From positions 6,328,001 through 6,392,000 of the forward strand of contig NZ_CP029197.1 in NCBI RefSeq assembly GCF_008639165.1: a stretch of DNA of 64,000 bases. The letters are read 5' to 3'. A model generated the notes under the pieces. That model worked only from the letters and a program-made list of their open reading frames with translations, searched no databases and had not been told where the DNA came from. Made by a program: the position numbers and the translations under genes. Origin of the DNA: Streptomyces venezuelae ATCC 10712 (GTDB taxonomy: Bacteria > Actinomycetota > Actinomycetes > Streptomycetales > Streptomycetaceae). Every line of letters begins with the position of its first letter. Within the stretch, counting starts at the first letter, position 1. Shown piece after piece: positions 25,028-32,915 of this stretch.

Positions 25028-25036
25028 AGGACGACG

Positions 25037-26050
25037 CTACTTCTCGGGCGTCTCCGGGGGTACGGGGGCTCCCGCGGCGTTGCGGCGGGCGGCGGGGACG
25101 GCGGGCGGGGGCTCCGGCAGGGCCTCCGGGCGGGCGTCCGCGCGCCTGGCGCGGCGGGGGCGGACGACGTGGCGCCACACGAGGTAGCCGATCAGGGCCA
25201 CGGCCAGCCACGGCGCCAGGGCCGCGAGCACGACGACGGCCCAGGAGACCGCGCCGACCAGGGCGTTCCAGCCGCCGCTCAGGGCGTCACCGAAACCGGG
25301 GCGGCCCTCCTCCTCGTTCTCCGCCGGCGGCTTCTCCTTCTGCGACAGCTCCAGGGTGATCGTCGCCAGGGACGTCTTGTCCCTCAGGGAGGACTGCTGG
25401 GCCAGCAGCGACTCCAGGTCCGCCTGGCGGCGGCTGAGTTCGCCCTCCAGGGTCACCACGTCGGTCAGCTTCTCGGCCCGCTCCATCAGGGCCCGCACCC
25501 GCGCCACGCTCGCGCGCTGGGTGGCGATCCGGCTCTCCACGTCCACCACCTGCTCGGTGACGTCCTTGGCGTCGGCCTTGCGGGCCAAGAGCTTCCCCGT
25601 TCCGGCCAGTTCGGAGAGGACGGAGTCGTAACGCTCCTGCGGCACCCGCAGCACGACGCGGGAGACCACGTACCCGTCGTCGAGCCGCTCCGTCGACTCG
25701 TTCTCGACCCGCCCACCCGCGCGCGCCGTCACATCGCGGGCCGTGACCAGCGCCTTCGTCACATCGCCGACCTCCACCGAGAGCGAGGCCGTACGGATGA
25801 CGTGCTGCTGCGCGGGGGCCTTCGAGGGCGCGGACGGGGCCTTCTCGGCACCCGATCCCGCGTAGCCGTCGGCGGCGCCCCGCTCCGCCGCGCCCTTGGC
25901 GTCCGCGGGCGCCGCCGCGCTCAGGTCCCGCTTGGCGTCCGTCCCCGCGTCGCCGGCGCCCGCGCCGCAACCGGTGAGGACCAGCGCGGCCGTGAGCAGC
26001 GCGGCGCCCGCCGCCGTCCGTGTTCCCGCCGTCGTACGTGATCTCCGCAT
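25037..26050 (-). CDS. DUF4349 lipoprotein
   Basis: A 337-residue membrane lipoprotein. ATG 26050 has GGGGGGA 4 nt upstream. The signal peptide ends in lipobox LTGC. A low-complexity Ala/Asp/Lys region is followed by the DUF4349 domain: HVIRTASLSVEVGDV, then a predicted coiled coil (VTEQVVDVESRIATQRASVARV to LEGELSRRQADLESLLAQQSS), one membrane helix (WAVVVLAALAPWLAVALIGYLVW) and a basic, Pro-rich C-terminus. Such proteins sit in the envelope with the coiled coil outside; function unknown. Its arrangement with a disulfide reductase gene 9 nt downstream suggests an envelope or redox-related operon, which is inference. Confidence 0.82.
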   Translation of the reverse strand: MRRSRTTAGTRTAAGAALLTAALVLTGCGAGAGDAGTDAKRDLSAAAPADAKGAAERGAADGYAGSGAEKAPSAPSKAPAQQHVIRTASLSVEVGDVTKALVTARDVTARAGGRVENESTERLDDGYVVSRVVLRVPQERYDSVLSELAGTGKLLARKADAKDVTEQVVDVESRIATQRASVARVRALMERAEKLTDVVTLEGELSRRQADLESLLAQQSSLRDKTSLATITLELSQKEKPPAENEEEGRPGFGDALSGGWNALVGAVSWAVVVLAALAPWLAVALIGYLVWRHVVRPRRARRADARPEALPEPPPAVPAARRNAAGAPVPPETPEK

Positions 26051-26185
26051 CGCGTCCCCCCAGGGGTGGTAGGTGTCGCCGGTTCGACGTACCGGCCCAC
26101 CGGACGGGTTGCCCTCCGACGGTAGCGATGCGGTCACGGTCAGGCCTCGGAACGGGACGCGTGGGCGATTTGAGAGAGTGGTCCC

Positions 26186-27685
26186 ATGAACGCGGACACC
26201 ACGGGACAGCACGCCGTGCCTCATGTCGTCGTCGTCGGAGGCGGGATCGCCGGACTCGCGGCCGCCCACCGGCTGGCCCACGCCGGCCACCGGGTGACCC
26301 TCCTCGAAGCCGACGACCGGCTCGGCGGCAAGCTCCTCGCCGGGGAGATCGCCGGCGCCCCCGTGGACCTCGGCGCCGAGTCCCTGCTCGCCCGCCGCCC
26401 CGAGGCCGTCTCCCTCGCCCGGGCCGTCGGCCTCGGCGACCGCCTCCAGGCCCCGGCCACCACCACCGCGTCCGTCTGGTCCCGCGGCGAGCTCGTCCCG
26501 ATGCCCAAGGGACACGTCATGGGCGTCCCCGGCACCCCCGAGGCCGTCGAGGGGCTCCTGTCCGCCGAGGGCGTGCGGCGCATCGGCGGCGACCTGGAGC
26601 TGCCGCCCACCGAGATCGGCGACGACATCGCCATCGGCGCGTACGTCGCCGCGCGCATGGGCCACGAGGTCGTCGACCGGCTCGTCGAACCCCTCCTCGG
26701 CGGGGTGTACGCGGGCGACGCCCACCGCATCTCGATGAAGGCCGCCGTCCCCGCCCTCTTCGAGGCCGCCCGGGCCCACCCCACGCTCACCGCCGCCGTC
26801 CACGCCGTCCAGCGGGCCGGCGCCGCCACCCCCGCCGACGCGGCGGGCGCCGCCAACGGCCTCGGCGGCTCCGTCTTCCTCGGCATCGAGGGCGGCATCG
26901 GCACGCTCCCCGGCGCGGTCGCCGACGCCGTCCGCACCGCCGGCGGCGAGGTCCTCACCGGCGTGCCCGTGCAGACGCTGGTCCGTTCCGGCGCCACCGG
27001 CTGGCAGGTCGTCACCCGGCACCGGACGTTCGACGCCGACGCCGTCGTCCTCGCCACCCCCGCCGGCGTCGCCGCCGCGCTCGTCGGCGGCCACGCCCCG
27101 GCCGCCGGGGCCGAGCTCGACGCGATCGACTACGCCTCCATGGCGCTGGTCACCCTCGCCTTCCGCCGCTCCGACATGCCCGAGCTGGCCGGCTCCGGCT
27201 TCCTGGTGCCGCCCGTCGACGGACACACCGTCAAGGCCTCCACGTTCTCCTCGCAGAAGTGGCGCTGGGTCTCCGACGGAGCCCCCGGCCTGTTCGTGCT
27301 GCGCACCTCCGTCGGCCGGCACGGAGAGGAGGAGCAGGTCCACCGCGAGGACTCCGACCTCGTCGCCGCCTCCCTCAAGGACCTCGCCGCCGCCACCGGA
27401 CTCGCCGCACACCCGGTGGCGAGCACGGTCACCCGCTGGATCGGCGGGCTGCCCCAGTACCCGGTCGGCCACCTCGACCGCGTCGCCCGCATCCGCGCGG
27501 GCGTCGCCGCCCTCCCCGGACTGCGGCTCGCGGGCGCCGCGTACGACGGCGTCGGCATCCCCGCCTGCATCTCCTCGGCGCACCGTGCGGCGGACGAGAT
27601 CGCGGGGGAGCTGGCGCGGCGGCGGGGCGAGGAGATCATCGCCACGTCGAAAACGGGCGACCCCGGTGCGGGGCACTCCCTGTGA
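26186..27685 (+). CDS. hemY: Coproporphyrinogen III oxidase (HemY/CgoX)
   Basis: A 499-residue FAD enzyme of the protoporphyrinogen-oxidase superfamily. The FAD motif VVVVGGGIAGLAAAHRLAHAGH lies at residues 15-36; LGGKLLAGEI, RMGHEVVDRLVEPLLGGVYAGD and GGLPQYPVGHL are family motifs, and LAGAAYDGVGIPACISSAH is the C-terminal FAD contact. In Gram-positive bacteria this enzyme oxidises coproporphyrinogen III to coproporphyrin III. The gene lies directly upstream of hemQ (17-nt gap), which supports the coproporphyrin-dependent haem route. It may be membrane-associated. Confidence 0.93.
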   Translation: MNADTTGQHAVPHVVVVGGGIAGLAAAHRLAHAGHRVTLLEADDRLGGKLLAGEIAGAPVDLGAESLLARRPEAVSLARAVGLGDRLQAPATTTASVWSRGELVPMPKGHVMGVPGTPEAVEGLLSAEGVRRIGGDLELPPTEIGDDIAIGAYVAARMGHEVVDRLVEPLLGGVYAGDAHRISMKAAVPALFEAARAHPTLTAAVHAVQRAGAATPADAAGAANGLGGSVFLGIEGGIGTLPGAVADAVRTAGGEVLTGVPVQTLVRSGATGWQVVTRHRTFDADAVVLATPAGVAAALVGGHAPAAGAELDAIDYASMALVTLAFRRSDMPELAGSGFLVPPVDGHTVKASTFSSQKWRWVSDGAPGLFVLRTSVGRHGEEEQVHREDSDLVAASLKDLAAATGLAAHPVASTVTRWIGGLPQYPVGHLDRVARIRAGVAALPGLRLAGAAYDGVGIPACISSAHRAADEIAGELARRRGEEIIATSKTGDPGAGHSL

Positions 27686-27702
27686 CGGGCGAGAATAGGC
27701 GT

Positions 27703-28416
27703 ATGAGTGCGCCCGAAAAGATCCCGAACGCCGGTAAGAAGGCGAAGGACCTCAACGAGGTCATCCGCTACACCCTGTGGTCCGTCTTCAAGCTGCGCGA
27801 CGTTCTCCCCGAGGACCGCGGCGGCTACGCCGACGAGGTCCAGGAGCTGTTCGACCAGCTCGCGGCCAAGGACATCACCATCCGCGGCACGTACGACCTG
27901 TCCGGTCTGCGCGCCGATGCCGACGTGATGATCTGGTGGCACGCCGAGACGAGCGACGAGCTCCAGGAGGCGTACAACCTCTTCCGCCGCACCAAGCTGG
28001 GCCGCGCCCTCGAACCGGTCTGGTCGAACATGGCGCTGCACCGCCCCGCCGAGTTCAACAAGTCGCACATCCCGGCCTTCCTGGCCGACGAGAACCCGCG
28101 CGACTACGTCTCGGTCTACCCCTTCGTGCGCTCCTACGACTGGTACCTGCTGCCGGACGAGGACCGCCGCCGGATGCTCGCCGACCACGGCAAGATGGCC
28201 CGCGGCTACCCGGACGTCCGCGCCAACACGGTCGCCTCCTTCTCCCTCGGCGACTACGAGTGGCTCCTCGCCTTCGAGGCCGACGAGCTGCACCGCATCG
28301 TGGACCTCATGCGCCACCTGCGCGCCTCCGAGGCGCGGATGCACGTCCGCGAGGAGGTCCCGTTCTACACCGGTCGCCGCAAGAGCGTCGCCGACCTGGT
28401 GGCGGGCCTGGCCTGA
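27703..28416 (+). CDS. hemQ: Coproheme decarboxylase (HemQ/ChdC)
   Basis: A 237-residue chlorite-dismutase-family protein that makes haem b from coproheme by two oxidative decarboxylations. The residues reported as essential in the actinobacterial enzyme have clear equivalents here: distal His122 in NKSHIPAF, catalytic Tyr139 in VSVYPF and proximal His162 in ADHGKMARGY, each offset by four from my memory of the Corynebacterium numbering. The YPDVRANTVASFSLGDYEW stretch is also typical. ATG 27703 follows hemY after 17 nt. It is the last step of the coproporphyrin-dependent pathway; a coproporphyrin ferrochelatase is not in the window. Confidence 0.94.
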   Translation: MSAPEKIPNAGKKAKDLNEVIRYTLWSVFKLRDVLPEDRGGYADEVQELFDQLAAKDITIRGTYDLSGLRADADVMIWWHAETSDELQEAYNLFRRTKLGRALEPVWSNMALHRPAEFNKSHIPAFLADENPRDYVSVYPFVRSYDWYLLPDEDRRRMLADHGKMARGYPDVRANTVASFSLGDYEWLLAFEADELHRIVDLMRHLRASEARMHVREEVPFYTGRRKSVADLVAGLA

Positions 28417-28432
28417 CGGTCGTACGAGACCT

Positions 28433-28467
28433 GGTGGCGCGCCCGGCTTCCGGCCGGGCGCGTCACC
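28433..28467. terminator. Terminator after hemQ
   Basis: GGTGGCGCGCCCGG (28433-28446) pairs with CCGGGCGCGTCACC (28454-28467) with one G-T pair, and is followed by CTT. Confidence 0.75.
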
Positions 28468-28538
28468 CTTGACCCGGAAGATCAGACGGCGGGCGGGAAC
28501 GTTCGCCCGCCGTTCCAGCGACACCGGGTCCGGCACCG

Positions 28539-28569
28539 GGTGCGGCGCGCGGTTCACGCGCGCCGCACC
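28539..28569. terminator. Terminator for the leftward MNIO/TIGR04222 unit
   Basis: Perfect 13-bp stem GGTGCGGCGCGCG (28539-28551), loop GTTCA, arm 28557-28569, downstream of the leftward stop at 28611. A second palindrome around GGCGGGCG...CGCCCGCC lies at about 28488-28515. Confidence 0.75.
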
Positions 28570-28610
28570 GGCGTCATCTCCGGGGCCCCGTCCCCGACTT
28601 CCGCGGCAGG

Positions 28611-29663
28611 TCAGCTGCTGGAGCTCGAACACGAACTCCCGCTGGAACTGGAGCTTGAGCACGAGCTGGAGCTCGAGCTCGAGCACGAGCTGCCGCCCCC
28701 GCCGCAGCTGGAGCCTCCGCCGGAGCAGGAGCTTCCGCCGGAGCAGGAACTTCCGCCTCCGCACGAACTTCCGCCGCCTCCGCCTCCGCCTCCGCACGAG
28801 CTCGCCCCCGCGCACCACACGACGGCCGCTCCGAACTCGGCCGCCGCGTCCGCCGCGGCGTCGGTCGCGGAGCCGTACCGCACCGGACGCCCGCGGCCCC
28901 GACCCGGCCGCCGGACCGGCCCGGACATCCTGGCCGCCGCGACCAGCTGCTCCCTCAACACCGCGTCGGGCAGCGCCCGCAGTCCGTACAGGGCGACGAG
29001 CAGGCCCGCGTCCGCGAGGTGGGCGTGCCCCCGCCCGAACGCGGAGACCGCGCTCCGGCCGGCCGGGGTGACCTGCCCGCCCGCGAGCGACCCGCAGAGG
29101 ATGGCGGTGAGCAGGCACCCGAACAGCACCGGCAGCACCTTCACGATGAACGGCACCGACGCCTCCGGGTCGGTGGCGTAGTCCACCGCCGTGAGGACGA
29201 TCGACACCGGGAAGAGCGCGAACGCCGTCAGGACGAGCGCGGCACACCACCGCGCCGTGGTCCGCCGGACCGGCGGGGGGACGACGAGCCCGCGCGCCGC
29301 GAGCCCCTCGCCGATCTCCTGCACCGCCGGATGCCGCATCACCGCGAGCCGCAGGTGGTGCAGGGCCCCGTGCGGGGCGACGGCGTGCGCTTCCAGCACG
29401 GCGCGCTCCACCGGGTCGTACGCGGTGGGGCGGACGACGGCCACGATGCCGGGGCCGCCGACCACCAGCCTGCCGTCCGCCTGGAGGGCGGCGAGGGCGC
29501 TGTCCACGACCCTGGCCGGGCCGCCGTTGACGAACGCGACCTCGTACCGGTCGTGGACGGGGCCGCCGGACCCCCGGCGGGTCCGGACGACCCGGACGAC
29601 GAGCAGGACCATGCCGGTGACACCGGCCAGGTAGTAGAGCGTGACCAGGACGTTCACGGGCAC
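28611..29663 (-). CDS. TIGR04222-type membrane protein with cysteine-rich Gly/Ser tail
   Basis: A 350-residue membrane protein. GTG 29663 follows the DUF692 stop by one base and has GGAG 5 nt upstream; GTG 29657 is an alternative. Three membrane segments are visible: near the N-terminus (NVLVTLYYLAGVTGMVLLVV), around residue 155 (CAALVLTAFALFPVSIVLTA) and around residue 190 (VLPVLFGCLLTAILCG). Between them lies a domain with LAALQADGRLVVGGPG and RPTAYDPVERAVLEA, which I assign to TIGR04222. The last about 75 residues are almost only Gly, Ser and Cys: a WCAG start, then eight SSC motifs separated by 3-10 Gly or Ser. The preceding gene encodes an MNIO enzyme that acts on cysteine peptides, so the tail may be its substrate (inference). 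Product and function are unknown. Confidence 0.85.
   Translation of the reverse strand: MPVNVLVTLYYLAGVTGMVLLVVRVVRTRRGSGGPVHDRYEVAFVNGGPARVVDSALAALQADGRLVVGGPGIVAVVRPTAYDPVERAVLEAHAVAPHGALHHLRLAVMRHPAVQEIGEGLAARGLVVPPPVRRTTARWCAALVLTAFALFPVSIVLTAVDYATDPEASVPFIVKVLPVLFGCLLTAILCGSLAGGQVTPAGRSAVSAFGRGHAHLADAGLLVALYGLRALPDAVLREQLVAAARMSGPVRRPGRGRGRPVRYGSATDAAADAAAEFGAAVVWCAGASSCGGGGGGGGSSCGGGSSCSGGSSCSGGGSSCGGGGSSCSSSSSSSCSSSSSSGSSCSSSSS
28614..28835 (-). repeat. Low-complexity DNA encoding the SSC-repeat tail
   Basis: About 220 bp of near-repetitive sequence encodes the Gly/Ser/Cys tail. The Gly-rich half (right) and the Ser-rich half (left) use different codons, with repeated GAGCTCGAGC-type units on the plus strand at 28665-28690. 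Eight SSC motifs are spaced unevenly, so the unit has drifted or expanded by slippage. Confidence 0.8.
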
Positions 29664-29664
29664 C

Positions 29665-31065
29665 TCATCTCCGTACGAGTGCGTGGCGGGCGGCACGTAC
29701 CAGCCGGGTGGCACGGCCCGGCGGACGGCTGCCGGAACGGTCCTGCCACCACTCCGTCAGCCGGCGCCGCGCCATCGCGTCCTCCGGCCGCCCGGCGACG
29801 AGCAGGTGCTCGGCGAAGTCGAGCGCGTCGCGGCGGTAACCGCCGGACATGGGGCGGGACCTGGCGTACGCGAGGAACGCCGGCCGATAGCCCTTGCCCA
29901 GGATCTCCGGCAGCTCCGGCGCGACCTTGGCGACCACCCCGGCCCGCTTGGCCGCCAGCGCCCTCGCCTGCACGCCGAGGCGACGGCTGTCGAAGCCTTC
30001 CGGGGCGGGGGTGCCGGCGACCAGCGCGGACAGGAGCGCCGCTTGGTCCACCGCCAGGCGCTGGCGGGCGCCCGCTCGTGGCGCGGCCTCCGGTACGGCC
30101 GCCGCGGGCGCGGCCGGCATCGGGCCGCCGGAGACCCGGGCGCCCGCGCCGATGAGGAGCTGACCCGCCGGCGCGGGCCGCGACGGACGGGCCCCGTGCC
30201 GATGGGCGGAGCCCACCCCCGCCGCCCCGGCGGAACGCGTGCCCACGGCGGTGCTCGCGGCCCTGATCGCCCGCAGCTCCCTCGCCAGTTCGTCCTGCGG
30301 CGGGAAGTCGTCGTCCCGTTCCAGGAGGACGCCCGGCGGGGTCACCCGGGACGTCAGGTCCGACAGGATGCCGAGGACCGCGGGCGGCACCGGATGCGCG
30401 TGGGTGTCGTGCCAGACGCCGTCCCGTTCCACACCGCCCGCCACGTGGACGTACGCGATCGACTCCACCGGCAGCTCGGAGAGCGCCCGCGCCGGGTCCT
30501 CGCCCCGGTTGACGTGGTTCGTGTGCAGATTGGCGACGTCGATGAGGAGCCGTACCCCCGTACGCTCCACCAGCTCCGCCAGGAAACGGCCCTCGGACAT
30601 CTCCTCGCCCGGCCAGGCGATCAGGGCCGCGATGTTCTCCAGGGCCAGCGGCACGGGCAGCGCGTCCTGCGCGATCCGCACGTTCTCGCAGAGCACGTCG
30701 AGCGCGTCCCGCGTCCGGGGCACGGGGAGCAGATGGCCCGCTTCGAGCTGCGGGGTCGCCGTGAGCGGCCCCCCGGCCCGCACGAACGCGATGTGCTCCG
30801 TCACCAGCGGCGCGCCGAGCGCCACCGCCTTCTCGCCGAGCGCGGCGAGCCGCGCCGGGTCGGGGCGGTCGGCGCCCCCGAGCCCCAGCGACACGCCGTG
30901 CGGGACGACCGTGACGCCGCGCTCGCGCAGCCGGGTCAGGGAATCGGGCAGGTGGTCGGCGCAGATGTTCTCCGCGACGACCTCCACCCAGTCGATGCCG
31001 GACAGTCCCTCCACCGCGTCAGCGATCTCGGGACGCCAGCCGATGCCGATGCCGAGTTCCGTCAT
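29665..31065 (-). CDS. DUF692 multinuclear iron oxygenase (MNIO) fused to a C-terminal partner-like domain
   Basis: A 466-residue protein. ATG 31065 has GAAGGAGG 5 nt upstream. Residues 1-275 are a DUF692 TIM barrel with the metal-binding set conserved: His56 (VVPHGVSLG), Glu90-His91 (TEHIAF), Glu143-Asn144 (ALENIAA), Asp176, Asn179 and His181 (IDVANLHTN), His207 (YVHVAGG), Asp220, His222 and His224 (DTHAHPV) and Glu249 (LLERDDD). MNIO enzymes such as MbnB and TglH oxidise cysteines of peptide substrates with a di- or tri-iron centre. After a Pro/Ala-rich linker (about 276-345), residues 346-466 form a second domain (QAALLSALVAGTPAPEGFD, LGKGYRPAFLAYARSRP) like the partner proteins that normally accompany MNIOs as separate genes. 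The Cys-tailed membrane protein gene follows after 1 nt. Confidence 0.9.
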   Translation of the reverse strand: MTELGIGIGWRPEIADAVEGLSGIDWVEVVAENICADHLPDSLTRLRERGVTVVPHGVSLGLGGADRPDPARLAALGEKAVALGAPLVTEHIAFVRAGGPLTATPQLEAGHLLPVPRTRDALDVLCENVRIAQDALPVPLALENIAALIAWPGEEMSEGRFLAELVERTGVRLLIDVANLHTNHVNRGEDPARALSELPVESIAYVHVAGGVERDGVWHDTHAHPVPPAVLGILSDLTSRVTPPGVLLERDDDFPPQDELARELRAIRAASTAVGTRSAGAAGVGSAHRHGARPSRPAPAGQLLIGAGARVSGGPMPAAPAAAVPEAAPRAGARQRLAVDQAALLSALVAGTPAPEGFDSRRLGVQARALAAKRAGVVAKVAPELPEILGKGYRPAFLAYARSRPMSGGYRRDALDFAEHLLVAGRPEDAMARRRLTEWWQDRSGSRPPGRATRLVRAARHALVRR

Positions 31066-31175
31066 GTCCCCCTCCTTCGGTCCTCAGTCACCCACCTGAT
31101 GGCCCCGGCGGGAGCGTTCGAACCCCGGAAGGGGGACGTTCAGAGCTTCATTTGAGGTTCCGGGCGCGGCGTCCG

Positions 31176-32915
31176 TCAGCCGCGCTGGAAGAACTCCACC
31201 TCCGCGAGCGCGAGGTGGCGGCCCCGGGCCAGGCCGGCCGGCCCGTCGAGGGTCAGCCGGATCGACGTCACGTCGCTGATCCCGGTCGGGAACGTCTGCG
31301 GTCCGGCCTTGTCGCTCAGCGAGAACTTCTTGACGACGGTCTCGCCGTCCTTCGACGTCACCGTCATCTCGATTTGCAGGGCCCGTCCCTGGAGGGCGTA
31401 CTTCTCCGGCGCGGGTGAGGGACCGTTGGTGATGATCACGTCGACCAGGCGGAACGGTTTGGCGAAGGTGTACGTGACGGCGGCGCCGGCGCCGGGCGAG
31501 CCCCAGTAGCGGTTGCTGAGCCCGTCCATGCTGTCCCGCGCCGGATGCCCGGGCACCTCGGCGCTCGCCGTGACACCGGTCGGCGTCACCGCCTTGGCCT
31601 TGCCGAGCTTGTCCCGGGTGTCCTCGATCAGATGCCGTCCGGCGGGCAGCAGCAGGAAGCCGCCGGCGCACAGGGCGAGGACGACGACCAGGACCACCAG
31701 GAAGCGCGTCAGCCGCCCCGACCCCGCCCGGGTCCGGCGGCGGAACGGCCAGATCGTCCGCCACCAGGGCAGCGGCGCCGGTGCGGAGGCGGGAGTCAGC
31801 GGCGCCGCGCAGCGGCGGCAGAACCGGCGGTCCGGCGGGTTGGGCGTGCCGCAGGCGGGGCACGGCACGCCGGCCACGTCGTCGTCCACGACGGTGGGCC
31901 GGACGACCGGCCGCGGTGCGACGGCCTTCCCCGGGAGGACGGGCGCCGGGGAGTCGTCCGCGGCGGGCGCCCTCGGCGCGGGGGCGGGCGGGGCCGGCCG
32001 GGTCGGCGGGGGAGCGGCGGGCGCCCGGGGGGCGGTGGGTGCGGGAGTGGACTCCTCGGCGGTCGGGGTCGGGGTCGGGGTCGGCGGGGCGGCGGGCGCC
32101 GGGAAGTTCGCAGCGGCCGGCCTGGTCGGCGACGGAGGAGCGGTGGCGGGCTCCGGAGGCGTCCGGGGCGCCGGTGGGGCCTGCGGGGCAGGAGGCGTCT
32201 GCGGCGCAGGCGGAGCCTGCCGGGCCGGAGATGCCTGGGGGGCCGCCGGGGTTTCCCGGCCCGGAGATGCCGGGGAGGTCGGTGGGTTCTGCGGTGCAGA
32301 GGGAGTCTGGCGGGCCGGAGATGCCTGGGGGGTCGGTGGGTTCTGTGGTGCGGAGGGAGTCTGGCGGGCCGGAGGCGTCCGCGGTGCCGGCGGAGTCTGC
32401 TGGGCCGGAGATGTCTGCGGTGCCGCCGGAGTCTGCCGCGCCGCAGGGGTCTCCCGGGCCGGGGATGTCTGCCGTGCCGCAGGTGTCTCCCCTGCCGCAG
32501 AGGTTTCCCGGGCTGCCGGGGTCTCCCGGGCCGGAGATGCCTGCGGGGCCGGTGGGTTCTGCGGTGCCGGCGGAGTCTGCCGGGCCGCAGGTGTCTCCCG
32601 GGCCGGAGATGCATGAGGGGCCGGAGGCGTCTGCGGAATCTGCTGGGCCGGAGGCGTTCGGTTCGCGCGGCGGGAACGCCGGCCGGCCGGGGCTGCGGTC
32701 TCAGGGGGCGGGGTCGGCTCCGGGGTGCCCGCCTCGGGCGGCGGGGTCGGCTCCGACGGCGTCGCCGGGTCGTCGGCGCCCGGGGTCGTACCGGCGGCGG
32801 GCCCCGGCCCGGTCGGCGACGGGCCCGAGTCCGACCAGCCCAGGTACGAGCCGCAGTTGCCGCAGAAGTCGTCCGTGGGGCCGTTGGACGCCCCGCACAC
32901 GGGACACTCACGCAC
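31176..32915 (-). CDS. CIS-associated zinc-ribbon / hexapeptide-repeat / membrane / discoidin-like protein
   Basis: A 579-residue protein and the last gene of the contractile-injection-system cluster. GTG 32915 is chosen because a near-perfect GGAGGTGA lies 5 nt upstream; GTG 32924 would be inside that site. Order: zinc ribbon (CPVC at 4-7, CGNC at 18-21); acidic/Pro-rich linker; about 27 tandem hexapeptides of the TPPAPQ/ASPARE type (about residues 96-257); further Pro/Ala linker; second zinc ribbon (CPACG and CRRC, about 353-372); one membrane helix (about 405-425); and a C-terminal beta-rich domain with NRYWGSPGAGAAVTYTF and LALAEVEFF, resembling a discoidin/F5-8-type module outside the membrane. 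It may tether the CIS to the membrane; S. coelicolor is reported to use a membrane adaptor (CisA), but I cannot show homology. It overlaps gpI by 8 nt. Confidence 0.82.
   Translation of the reverse strand: MRECPVCGASNGPTDDFCGNCGSYLGWSDSGPSPTGPGPAAGTTPGADDPATPSEPTPPPEAGTPEPTPPPETAAPAGRRSRRANRTPPAQQIPQTPPAPHASPARETPAARQTPPAPQNPPAPQASPARETPAARETSAAGETPAARQTSPARETPAARQTPAAPQTSPAQQTPPAPRTPPARQTPSAPQNPPTPQASPARQTPSAPQNPPTSPASPGRETPAAPQASPARQAPPAPQTPPAPQAPPAPRTPPEPATAPPSPTRPAAANFPAPAAPPTPTPTPTAEESTPAPTAPRAPAAPPPTRPAPPAPAPRAPAADDSPAPVLPGKAVAPRPVVRPTVVDDDVAGVPCPACGTPNPPDRRFCRRCAAPLTPASAPAPLPWWRTIWPFRRRTRAGSGRLTRFLVVLVVVLALCAGGFLLLPAGRHLIEDTRDKLGKAKAVTPTGVTASAEVPGHPARDSMDGLSNRYWGSPGAGAAVTYTFAKPFRLVDVIITNGPSPAPEKYALQGRALQIEMTVTSKDGETVVKKFSLSDKAGPQTFPTGISDVTSIRLTLDGPAGLARGRHLALAEVEFFQRG
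32145..32630 (-). repeat. Twenty-seven tandem 18-bp units (hexapeptide repeats)
   Basis: The coding sequence consists of in-phase 18-bp units encoding [T/A/N]-[P/S]-[P/A]-A-[P/R]-[Q/E/R]. Units such as TPPAPQ, NPPAPQ, ASPARE and TPAARQ recur in blocks, suggesting duplication of groups of units. The number may vary among strains. Confidence 0.85.

Noticed and set aside
28540..29181. Plus-strand frame rich in Glu-Leu-His-Pro repeats opposite the Cys tail
   Set aside because: It is the antisense reading of the Ser/Cys repeat DNA; it has no ribosome site and the minus-strand gene is coupled to the DUF692 gene.
31105..31130. Sequence GTTCGAACCCC resembling a tRNA T-arm
   Set aside because: No matching acceptor, D- or anticodon arms can be drawn around it.
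32145..32630. Tandem 18-bp units resembling a CRISPR or minisatellite array
   Set aside because: Units are contiguous, in frame and without unique spacers, and no cas genes are present; they encode hexapeptides.
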